Assembly: GCA_010093705.1 (NCBI GenBank)
Contig: MU006096.1
Location: 615,908-679,907 of the forward strand
Length of the DNA: 64,000 nucleotides
Reading direction: 5' to 3'
Source: Patellaria atrata CBS 101060
Taxonomy: Eukaryota > Ascomycota > Dothideomycetes > Patellariales > Patellariaceae
Each line of letters begins with the position of its first letter. The first letter of the stretch is position 1. The notes beneath the pieces are model-generated. The model saw only the letters and a program-made list of their open reading frames with translations, did not search any database and was not told the DNA's origin. Both the position numbers and the translations under genes were made by a program. This document shows, in pieces, positions 55,674 to 64,000 of this stretch.

Positions 55674-58037
55674 CTATAGGCGAGATTTTTTTAAAGCCTT
55701 TGCTGTTGCTCCATCTATCCCTTTACCATCTTTGTTCTGATATGCTACATCATCTTTGTTCGCCAACTCAATTACCTTCTCAGCAGCCTCTTCGAAGTCG
55801 TCAAACGCATACAGTGGTAGTCCACTCTCCGTAATCTGAGTAACAGATCATTAGCTCCGTACTCAACGCCCTAATCTGAAGGGAATGGTACTCACTATTT
55901 GTTGCCCCAGCTTCTCATTCGTACCCCTAATCCTCACCACAACCGGTACGCGCATGTCTAACTCTTCAAACGCCATGATGACTCCTTTAGCAATCATATC
56001 GCCCAAGGTGAGTCCGCCAAAAATATTCACAAACACGACCTTGACCCGGGGATCCTGTAGAATGAGCTCAAAGCTCTTCTTCACTGTTTCTGATGTGGCC
56101 TTCCCTCCAGTGTCTAGAAAGTTCGCCGCCTTTCCCCCGCGCCGAGCTAGTGCATCAACTGTATTCATGGCAAGTCCGGCACCATTTACTAGAGTTCCAA
56201 TATTCGCGGTACTGTCCGTTGGATCATGGAGCTTGATATATATGATGCCATCTTTTTCCGCTTCTACTTCTGGTACTTCAATCGTTGTAATCTTCCTCAA
56301 GGAGTGAATATCCTGCTGTCGCTTTGCGGTCCTAAAACTTGAGTCGTCGAAGGAAAACTTAGGGTTGCTTATAAGGAGATCGTCTGTGTCATTTGAGACT
56401 GATATCTGAGTTTCCAGAGTGAGTGCTTCTCTCTCCTTGAACATGGTAACAAGTGTCTGAATTAGTTTGACTGTCCTCGATTTCGCAACTCTTGGTGCGG
56501 AGTCTAATTGTAGGTACTCTAAGACTTCCGTTATAGTCTGGTTGCTCGGTCCTTCCATATAACTATAGGGGAATGATTTTGATCTTTTACGTATCTTATT
56601 TGGATTTGTTGTGCGTGAAACAATAATACAGGGGCAACGATTGGATCTATCGATGGTGACTGCTAGCAACTGTAATTCTGATAGTTTCGTTGGGGATGTT
56701 GCAGTCCCAAATCCATACGTTCGTAACAAATCTGAAGACTGATCAGTTCCTAAGTGCAGATTACGCCGCTGTAATATGTTACGTTCCATATTACGGACCA
56801 TAGGACGGCGTCCTATGGTATGGTATCCTCTATGTTGACTTGAAAATGTCGACTGAAATTGGATCAGAAATGATTCGAGTATGAGTATATTCAACGTACG
56901 ATGGAGTGATGACTACCGCCATAATGCGAAAGCAAGATTTTCATTACACGACCAAACTTCGCCGGATGATCCACCATTATAACGCCAGCATCTTGAAGAG
57001 ATTTATACTTAAATCTCAATTTGGGATCGCCTGGTGACTCGAAGGCACCTGCATGTCCGTAGATCTTGCCTTCTTGCCAGCAATAACCACCAAGTAAAGC
57101 TGCGATTGGCCTATTGTTGTATTAGTCTCGTCGGTCGGGATTCTGATATTATTATCTTACTTTGGTTTCCGTGTACGCTTTTTGTACTCGTTAACCCATT
57201 CAGCAGCATGAATTTCTGTATTCCCCCCAACTTCTCCTATTAAGATTATAGCTTCTGTATCATCGTCTGTCTCCAATGCTGATAGACCATCTACGAAATC
57301 AGTACCTGCAACGATATCACCACCCATGCCTATGCAGAGACTCTGGCCAAGACCAGCGCGCGTCAAAGAAGCAACTGTCTCGTAACTTAGAGTACCGGAT
57401 TTCGCTATGATGCCAATGTTGCCAGGCGAAAATGCCGGTAATGGTTGAAATCCAATCCGGCATTTTCCAATAGCTGATATAATACCAGGGGCGTTCGCAC
57501 CTACAAGCCTGGACTTTGACTGGCTATTAAGAATCGAATGTATCTAAAGCGGTTCAGATGGCGATGATAGTATACTTTATAGCTAACTTTAAGGCTTACC
57601 CTTAGCATATCGTGAACCGGTATGTGTTCTGCAACCGCCACAATCAATGGTATCTCGGCTTCAATGGCTTCTTCAATCGCAGCAGCTGCATGCTGTGCGG
57701 AGACGAAGACAGCTGTAGCGTCGGGTTTCAATTGCTCCTTCGCTGCTCGAACACTAGGCAAGACAGGTAGACCAAGATGCTCCCCAGTCTTGTTCGGTGT
57801 TACTCCTCCTACGATTTTCGTCCCATACTCGATTGACTGCTTTGCATTGGCTGTTGCTTGCTTTCCTGTAAACCCCTGGTAAAGGACTCGCGTATGTTTC
57901 CCTATTCTAAGATTGGAGATTGTATCTGCGTAGACTTGATGTTTTTGGCTTGTAGAAAAGTTGGCCCGCGAATGACATCTTAAAATTGAAAAGAATGGAA
58001 TTGGTTTTGTGCTGCTATGGAAATGATGGGAAAGCAT
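55674..58037 (-). CDS. Fused succinyl-CoA ligase alpha-beta protein, mitochondrial
   Basis: One gene carries both succinate-CoA ligase subunits. Five exons: 58037-57600, 57543-57161, 57110-56900, 56852-55896 and 55835-55674 (716 aa). A basic Ser-rich N-terminus suggests mitochondrial import (ILRCHSRANFSTSQKH). The alpha half has the CoA-binding fold (RVLYQGFTGKQATANAKQSI, GGVTPNKTGEHLGLPV), PGNIGIIAKSGTLSYETVAS, GIGGD-type GMGGDIVAGTDFVDGL, and the phosphohistidine loop GHAGAF with His about 293. Beta sequence begins at about 345. RRNLHLGTDQSSDLLRTYGF matches the beta N-terminus, but about 80 residues of the ATP-grasp that follow there (GGRGKAGG region) are absent. The Mg-site EINP reads ETQI. 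The C-terminal ligase domain is well kept (VNGAGLAMNTVDALARRGGK, VFVNIFGGLTLGDMIAKGVI, VRIRGTNEKLGQQI). ATP use is therefore doubtful while the CoA-ligase halves look intact. Confidence 0.9.
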
Positions 58038-58762
58038 CGTACGAAACGGTAACTAAAGAAAGACGAATCTCTTGTAACTGAACACATAAAAAGCTTTTCA
58101 CTTCTACCCTGTTACGTACAGGTCGCGTGCTATATAGTAATCACAGTATTTTTAAAGTTACATACTCTTACATACCGTCTATGTAGCCCCAATCTATGCT
58201 CTAGAAAGAACTTGAGGTGGAAGAAAAGATCATTTCAGAAAAAGGGCCGGAAATATCGGTGGAGGGAAATAACGCTCTCCTCCTAATTATTACGGGAGGA
58301 TGCCGTATCCGACCTCGGATAGCCGTCATAGAGATGACGCAGCATTATCTCCTTAATCCTACTGTAATAATAATCATGGCTTTACAAAGGACGTTATGGA
58401 ACGATAATGATAAAGGCTTCGAGTATTCTGTTGATATGTTTTCCAGCTCCCATTCGCGAGACGCCAGTCTAGGTCGAACGGAGCTCAATACGGGCAATTT
58501 CAGGGACGATCGAGGGGTTCCCAAAGCTGCACCTTTCCTCTCCACTTTTCAATGGTATGAAGGGTCCACAGGCCACGCAAGTGACAATTCAACTCCTTGC
58601 AAGTAGGAAGGCGCGAGTGTAGTGATAGCCTTTGTATATATTTCCCTAACCTCCAATTCTCCGTCGTATCTCTGTGTTCCACGACATCTATCCTCGCCGT
58701 CACCCTAGATACTGTACTATATTTGTATCACTTTCCGTGTGATAAAATAACACAAAATTACC
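58038..58762. other. Divergent promoter region
   Basis: Between the starts of the ligase fusion (-) and the small charged protein (+). A 129-codon plus-strand frame at 58217-58606 has no domain. Both promoters must lie here. Confidence 0.45.
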
Positions 58763-59311
58763 ATGGCACCCCCTCAAACCCTCGACACCTCCCTCCAAAA
58801 ACTCAACCTCTCCACCACCACCCCTCGCAAGTCGGCGAAGAAGCCCAAAGCCCCCGCCGTAGCCGACTCCTGGGAAGATGAAGCGTCCTCGTCCTCAGAC
58901 ACAGAAACCGAAACCGCACCCACCACCACCTCTCTGCAATCCCTGCGTACCGAATCTCCCTGCGCACCGCCTCCCACGCCCGCGTCTCCCACGGGTCACT
59001 CAACCCTCTTTTCGTACGACAATTCGGACTTCACGTCTCCGACGAGGTATGGGCGGTCGGATGAGAACCGAGGACATGGCGGTGAGACTGGCAGAGATCT
59101 GGAACGCAGGCCGGAGAAGACAACGGCTGTGGCGGGGAGAATGATAGCTGCGGGGTTGGGGTTGAGGGCACCGAAGAAGACAGAGGAGCAGAGGGCATAT
59201 GACAAAGCGATGAGAGAGAAGGAAGCGAAGAGGCGGCAGGAAGAGAGGGAGGCGCAGGTTAGAGCAAAGGAAGAGGTGGAGAGGAAGAAGAGGGCAGTAT
59301 GGGAGGATTGA
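58763..59311 (+). CDS. Small charged protein, conserved-looking, function unknown
   Basis: Single exon, 182 aa, starting at an ATG in the good context ACCATGG. I do not recognise a named family. The N-terminal half is Ser/Thr/Pro-rich and acidic (VADSWEDEASSSSDTETETA), with likely phosphorylation sites such as TPASPTG and FTSPTRYGR. The C-terminal 70 residues form one long charged helix: VAGRMIAAGLGLRAPKKTEE, then QRAYDKAMREKEAKRRQEER, ending in RAVWED. This Arg/Lys/Glu helix suggests a coiled coil or RNA/protein-binding tail. GC content is higher than its surroundings. Confidence 0.7.
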   Translation: MAPPQTLDTSLQKLNLSTTTPRKSAKKPKAPAVADSWEDEASSSSDTETETAPTTTSLQSLRTESPCAPPPTPASPTGHSTLFSYDNSDFTSPTRYGRSDENRGHGGETGRDLERRPEKTTAVAGRMIAAGLGLRAPKKTEEQRAYDKAMREKEAKRRQEEREAQVRAKEEVERKKRAVWED

Positions 59312-59782
59312 GAGTTGGGTTATGAGTGAATTGCTGAGTTGTTCCCGTTTTGTGAGATTGTTTGTACGATTATGGGGCGGGAAGCTGTAGCATGGAGTTC
59401 AGGTGATATGAATGGTCGGTAGGGATGGCTATCTCAGTTATTCACTTGAGCGTGCAACATGTGGTATAACATCGATACAAGCATACCAACCGGATTAATG
59501 AGTGTTCAGATGCTTTTCTCTCGCTATATTGACTATGAAATTACACGCACTTTGCAAGAGAGCCGCCTGGGATGACACCTACAGCGCCTTTGACATGCCC
59601 TGAAATGTGTGAAAGGATGTACCACAACTGTCTGCCGTTCGTGAAAGACATGTTCTCCATGAATCATAATGCTCACTGAAGACTGAATAAACGCCGAAGT
59701 TCCAATCGCAATGCCCAAATCGTTGGATGTGGAAGTTGGCTTGCTTTAGATTGTAGATGAGGAGAGTTCGGGTGAATATCCA
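59312..59782. other. Intergenic region between convergent genes
   Basis: Shared 3' flank of the small charged protein gene and the SUMO gene. Nothing coding is seen. Confidence 0.5.
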
Positions 59783-60198
59783 TCAGCCGCCAATCTGCTC
59801 TTGGTGGACTTCTAATGTATCGCCGTCCTGCATCTCGAGCTGTGCGATTGTTAGTGCTGTTACTATGAAGGCCAGATGTTGTTAAATGCTTGTCTGAGAC
59901 TGTTCTGAACACAAGCAGATACTGATTCTATCCCGATGTATCCATAAGAACTGCAACTCACCATCTCTGGGTTGTCTGTGGCGGCCACACGTTGACCATC
60001 AAACAGGAAACGGACACTTGAAGGTGACTTTCCTTGCCTCTCGCAGAAGGCATCCATCAACTTCTTGAGTGCTGTTGTACGCTTGATTTTGAAGAACACC
60101 TCATTGTTGTTGTCGGTAACCTTGATATTGAGATGCTCAGTTTGTGGCGGTGCGTCTTCTGGTTTCTGCATGTTACCGGGTGATGCGTTTTCGGACAT
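59783..60198 (-). CDS. smt3: SUMO (Smt3-type ubiquitin-like modifier)
   Basis: Small protein conjugated to lysines of nuclear proteins. Two exons, 60198-59962 and 59839-59783, with a 122-bp intron (97 aa). The first ~20 residues are flexible (MSENASPGNMQKPEDAPPQT). The ubiquitin fold follows: EHLNIKVTDNNNEVFFKIKR, TTALKKLMDAFCERQGKS, VRFLFDGQRVAATDNPEM and LEMQDGDTLEVHQEQIGG. The Gly-Gly needed for conjugation is the very C-terminus; the codon after it is TGA. Most SUMO precursors carry a short tail that a Ulp protease must remove. Confidence 0.95.
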
Positions 60199-61647
60199 AT
60201 CTAGTCACTGTTGAAGGATTGAGTTTTGTCTAGAGGGAATTTTGAGCGCGTCGAAGTGCTGGTTATGATGTGTAGGCAGCACTAGGCAAAGTTAGTGGGG
60301 TTGAAAGAAAGAAAAGAAAGGAAGTGCAGCGAGGCTGGTAGACGTTTGGTGGGCTAAAAGGCGTCTTTCGCTTTAAGTACCTTTGAAGGAGACTGGGATT
60401 ACGCTCTTTTAACTCCGGCAAATCAATGTCACGGGTGCGTAGGTAAAAGTGAACGTAATCTCACTTTTATAGATGTATTTACCAGTGGCAAAAGAGGGAT
60501 GCTGCCCGGATCACCAAAGGAACGGGGGGGAACGCGTCGTTGGGCATGAGCAAGAGAAGTTGGAGAGAAGAAATGATGAGGTGGGGTTACAAGTTCATCA
60601 GTGCCAGTCACGTCGTTTGTAAGATTATCAACATTTTCACGAGGCAAACTGTCATATCCAACTCTTCATCGAACGGGGTTTCATTCTGTCTCTCTAAACT
60701 AGCGGTTGAGAAGCAATGGTAATCTTCCAATTTCCAATACCAAACCTCCCAAAGCTCAACCAGGTGTCGTCACTAACTCATACAAATGAATAGGGGTTAG
60801 AAGACGATTTGAAGACAGATCCACCATGTCATCCCAGAGCATGTGCTATACAAAGTATGTCCTCTTGGAATTCCTGATGGGGTTCTGTAGGACAGCAGAA
60901 TTGGCAATTAATCCGTGAGATAGATTGCCTCCAAAAGTCCAATTATAATGAGGACAAATGTAGGAAAGAAGTACGTCTATCGTATAGAAATACAAGCCCT
61001 GGCAACAATGTTGACCTTCTCTTATCTAGGTTGATGCATTATACGAGTGTTGTAATGCCTTTTATAAAACGAATGGGGACGATGCAAAGACCGTGAGCTG
61101 TCCAAAGCCATCTCTTTTGCGGTGAGCTTTCCTGATGTTCTGCACACTACCTAGCCATTCTGACCACAGTATATCATAGACTAAAAATGAAACAGAGAAG
61201 TCAGGAAGCATAGTATTCACGGGCGAGGGGAAAGGGTACGAAGTGTACAAGTATATGTCACGCCCTGTTCGGAATCACCATTTCATTCCCACATAATAAA
61301 CGGAGGTAATGGCGGGTTTGAAAGAAGACGTATTTTGTTTCTAAGGCATTCTTGAGCGCGCAAAGAGACCGCAATGGATCTGTATAAACATTAATTAGGT
61401 TCATACCGAGACTCTAAATAGAAGCCTACAAGACATTGTAGAGAAAAGGAAATTTGAAAAAGCGAAGGTCGGGATCCCGACAATTTATGGGAAATTTTTT
61501 AGCGGAGCCTACACGCCAAGCAAATGGTCGCGTTGTACCTTTCGAGCTCCCTGTTTTGCGACTGTTAACAACAGGACCTGAACGTGACTTCTATCTCTTC
61601 ACATTCTGCCATCTACTCTTTACTTAATATTTGAAGATCCAGACGCA
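60199..61647. other. Divergent promoter region of SUMO and NUP84
   Basis: About 1.45 kb between two start codons. A purine tract lies at about 60300-60325 near the SUMO start. The small frames overlap on both strands and are not supported as genes. Confidence 0.5.
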
Positions 61648-64000
61648 ATGGCTCCAATAACACGACGGTCTCAGTCGCTGCGCACGTCGGCTCCCGTCCT
61701 GGCAGAGGTATGTTTCTTTTGTAATCATTTGTAGGACAACTTATCTCGACGGCTATTCTATCATTCCTTTATGCACATTCTAACTGCTCATAGCGATTGG
61801 GTCACCGAGAAGAAAGCTGGGAACATCTCAATGTAAATGTGTTCGCCTTGATTTTCGGAGAAAGCTTCTGACAAAACCTAGACGAACGGAATATCTAATG
61901 ATACAATGGCATCGAACAGAGGTAGTTTTCAGATTATAATCATTAGCAGCTTAAGATCGCGCTAACATGCTGTCCTGTAGGTCAAAGGACAGCCTCCCTT
62001 AACGGTCATGATGCAGAAGACGACCAGCTACATCCTTTGCGACATTTAGCAGACCGAGTTGGATCGCAAGTGGACGACTTTGCTAAGCGGGTTGACGTCT
62101 GGTACAATCAAGCGATAAATGATAAGAAGAATGGTGGTTCAGAATTGGATACATATAATCGAGTCCTATCGCTAGTAGATGAGTTTAAGACAATATCAGA
62201 CAACACCGTACAGAGACTGAGCAAGAAGCATCGGTTCGATCACGAAAAGAGTCAGAAAGCCGCTCTACACGAGAAAATCAAGGGACTCGAGGACTCTGCC
62301 ACTCATGGAATCAACTCCCGCGGCGAGTTGGGCGTTGTCCAGTCCGCGACGTCAACGTCAACCTCAGTGCAAGACCTCACACAATGGCAAGCTGAAGCTG
62401 ATACGTGGGATCTCTTTCGTACATTGCTGGATTTTCACCGTCATCCTACAGAGAGTAAAACGGCGAAAGAAAAGAGAGACCGCCTCCAACAATTAAGCGC
62501 ACTGCACCAATATACACCACCTGGAGAGATATGGGAGCGCTATATTCTCGAAAGTGACAATGCAAGAGAGCGAAATCTGATACTACGATGGCTAGAGAAG
62601 ACGGCGGATCGGACGGAAAGTGACATATCCTCCATCGTTGACCAACTCGAGTCTCAATCAGGCAAAGGGAAAGGACTGTGGCAGATGGGATGGCTTGATA
62701 CAAGGGAGAAGATAAAGGCACAGAAGAGAATGCGACCTTGGAATAGCTCCCGTGGTACTGATGAACTCTTACTCAGAAGTTCTACAAACTCGAACAATAT
62801 AGTGACCCAGCTGGACCCTGATGCGCCATCGAGGCAGAAGAAATCTTTAGAAAGGGCTGACGAATACCACGAAAAAGCAATATGGCTGACATGTTGGGAG
62901 ATGTTGCGACGAGGAAAGTCTATCAAAGAGATCCACGAGTGGTTTGAAGAACAAACTGAAGGTTGGCGGGCTCTTAGCATGGGCATGTCTTTCCCACAAC
63001 AGGACCTTCATATGTGCGTGTCAGACATTAAAAGCGGAGGATTATGGCGCCGAATATGCCTAGCGGCCGCAGAAGCATCAACTAATCAGTATGAAAAAGC
63101 TGTCTATGGTCTTCTTAGTGGAGATATCAGCACAGTAGAACCCGTCTGTCGAACTTGGGACGATTATCTTTTCGTCCGCCTCAACTCCTTACTGTTGAGC
63201 GAATTCGATCACTACCTCCAAGAAAGGTTCCCTCAAAGGATCCCATCGAGTCTGAAGCGTAAGTTTGGCTTAACGGATGCCATCCAAATTCACGGCGAAC
63301 GTTCCGTCGCGAATCGCAACGTTATTCAGTTCGTGGATAGAACCGTGAAATCCAAAGACGGAGCCATTAACCCAATCAAGGTGATCCAGGGGAGTCTTAT
63401 TGCCGGAACCTTTGAGGAATTTGCTCGCAAACTCGGCATTGCGTTGGCGAAAAAGGCAAATGCAGGCGAAATCAAATCGAAGTTAATCCAGGACTGCGAG
63501 GAACCCGTTGACGAAGAGTATATGAGCATAGCGCACGATTACGACGCTCTTCGCATGGTCGCTCACATTCTTATAATCTATATGGGATTGGGCATGCGAA
63601 TTGATGGTCCTAATAGCTATCTTTACGAGAACGTACTTGTCGGATATATTGACTACCTCAGACTATCTGGGAAGATTGAAGTTTACCCTACATACGCAGC
63701 GTTGCTCCCCGTTACCCGCTGCTATTCTACCATTGCTCGTGTTCTACCTGATATTCGAGCAACCCATGAGCAGAGACGTCAGATCAGACTACTCAAAATG
63801 CTGGGCCTTCACCCGATTCCTATACTTTTCGCGCAATGCTCCTTCATTTTTCACGAATCAGACTTTAAGCTTCTTCCAAATGCAAAGAGCTATCTCAGAC
63901 ACCTCTCTCTTCTTGAGCCTACGGCCCAAAAAATCTGGCCTCAATCTAGGCTTCGAGAAGACTTAGAAAGAGGGCTTCTTGATACACCACTTTCTCCTAG
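61648..64000 (+). CDS. nup84: Nucleoporin Nup84/Nup107, 3' end beyond window
   Basis: Component of the Y-shaped (Nup84/Nup107) scaffold of the nuclear pore. Exons 61648-61707, 61794-61832, 61882-61921 and 61981 to the window end; about 719 residues are visible. The N-terminal 100 residues are disordered, then an all-helical region begins (HPLRHLADRVGSQVDDFAKR). Family blocks include IWLTCWEMLRRGKSIKEIHE, WFEEQTEGWRALSMGMSF, LWRRICLAAAEASTNQYEKA, VYGLLSGDISTVEPVCRTWD, DYLFVRLNSLLLSEFDHYL and GFEEF-type AGTFEEFARKLGI. The C-terminal tail that binds Nup133 lies outside. The first three exons are very small, as often seen at fungal 5' ends. The start ATG is supported by frame closure over three introns. 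Confidence 0.9.

Noticed and set aside
58217-58606. 129-codon plus-strand frame upstream of the small charged protein
   Set aside because: No domain, mixed composition, lies in a divergent promoter region.
1-64000. A secondary-metabolite or effector cluster
   Set aside because: No polyketide synthase, NRPS, terpene synthase or cluster-type neighbours; the genes are mainly housekeeping and regulatory.

Overview
This is nuclear DNA of a filamentous ascomycete (Pezizomycotina). The protein-coding genes are split by short introns (44-76 bp mostly, GT-AG with two short-patch exceptions). They include an XlnR/Xyr1-type Zn2Cys6 regulator, a NirA/NIT4-type regulator, an Asi-type inner-nuclear-membrane ubiquitin ligase, CFEM-like cysteine patterns and a uridine kinase with a UPRT-like tail, a combination known from filamentous fungi. 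A placement in Leotiomycetes is a guess from overall feel and is not proven by the sequence. No intact or broken virus-like element, rRNA, CRISPR array or clear transposon was recognised.

Layout. 1-5318: long leader and the xylanase/cellulase regulator gene xlnR (+). 5319-12992: a gene-free stretch of about 7.7 kb between two convergent genes, holding two blocks of 18-bp minisatellite on either side of a 785-bp assembly gap (11386-12170). 12993-15859: NirA/NIT4-like nitrogen regulator (-). 17284-20834: 12-exon SNF2/RING/helicase protein (-). 22238-24171: vacuolar-type Ca2+/H+ exchanger (-). 26664-30217: F-box protein with WD-like and UIM motifs (+). 30623-33695: large protein ending in an XPF-like fold plus HhH, Zip2/SHOC1-like (+). 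33834-34463: GFA/CENP-V protein (-). 35212-38121: Asi1/Asi3-like RING membrane protein (+). 39168-40391: zinc-type alcohol dehydrogenase family protein (+). 41115-42699: uridine kinase-UPRT (-). 43423-44382: GID complex Gid8-like (+). 45458-47251: secreted GH125 alpha-mannosidase (-). 47918-48698 and 49187-50196: a divergent pair of single-span membrane proteins, the second with two CFEM-like cysteine repeats. 50793-53035: PhoD-like phosphatase (-). 54201-55007: RNase P/MRP subunit Pop4 (-). 55674-58037: fused succinyl-CoA ligase alpha-beta protein (-). 58763-59311: small charged protein (+). 59783-60198: SUMO (-). 61648 to window end: Nup84/Nup107 (+, partial).

The genes are mostly unrelated housekeeping and regulatory functions, as usual in fungal euchromatin. 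Themes that recur are nutrient regulation (XlnR for plant cell-wall carbon, NirA-like for nitrogen), ubiquitin/SUMO biology (F-box/UIM, Asi-like ligase, Gid8, SUMO, SNF2/RING) and nuclear envelope (Asi-like, Nup84).

The most unusual item is the succinyl-CoA ligase fusion. Its alpha half keeps the active-site histidine. Its beta half starts with what looks like a buried former mitochondrial presequence and lacks much of the ATP-grasp nucleotide-binding part. Exon coordinates below were worked out by hand from splice signals and reading-frame closure; every multi-exon model given closes in frame.
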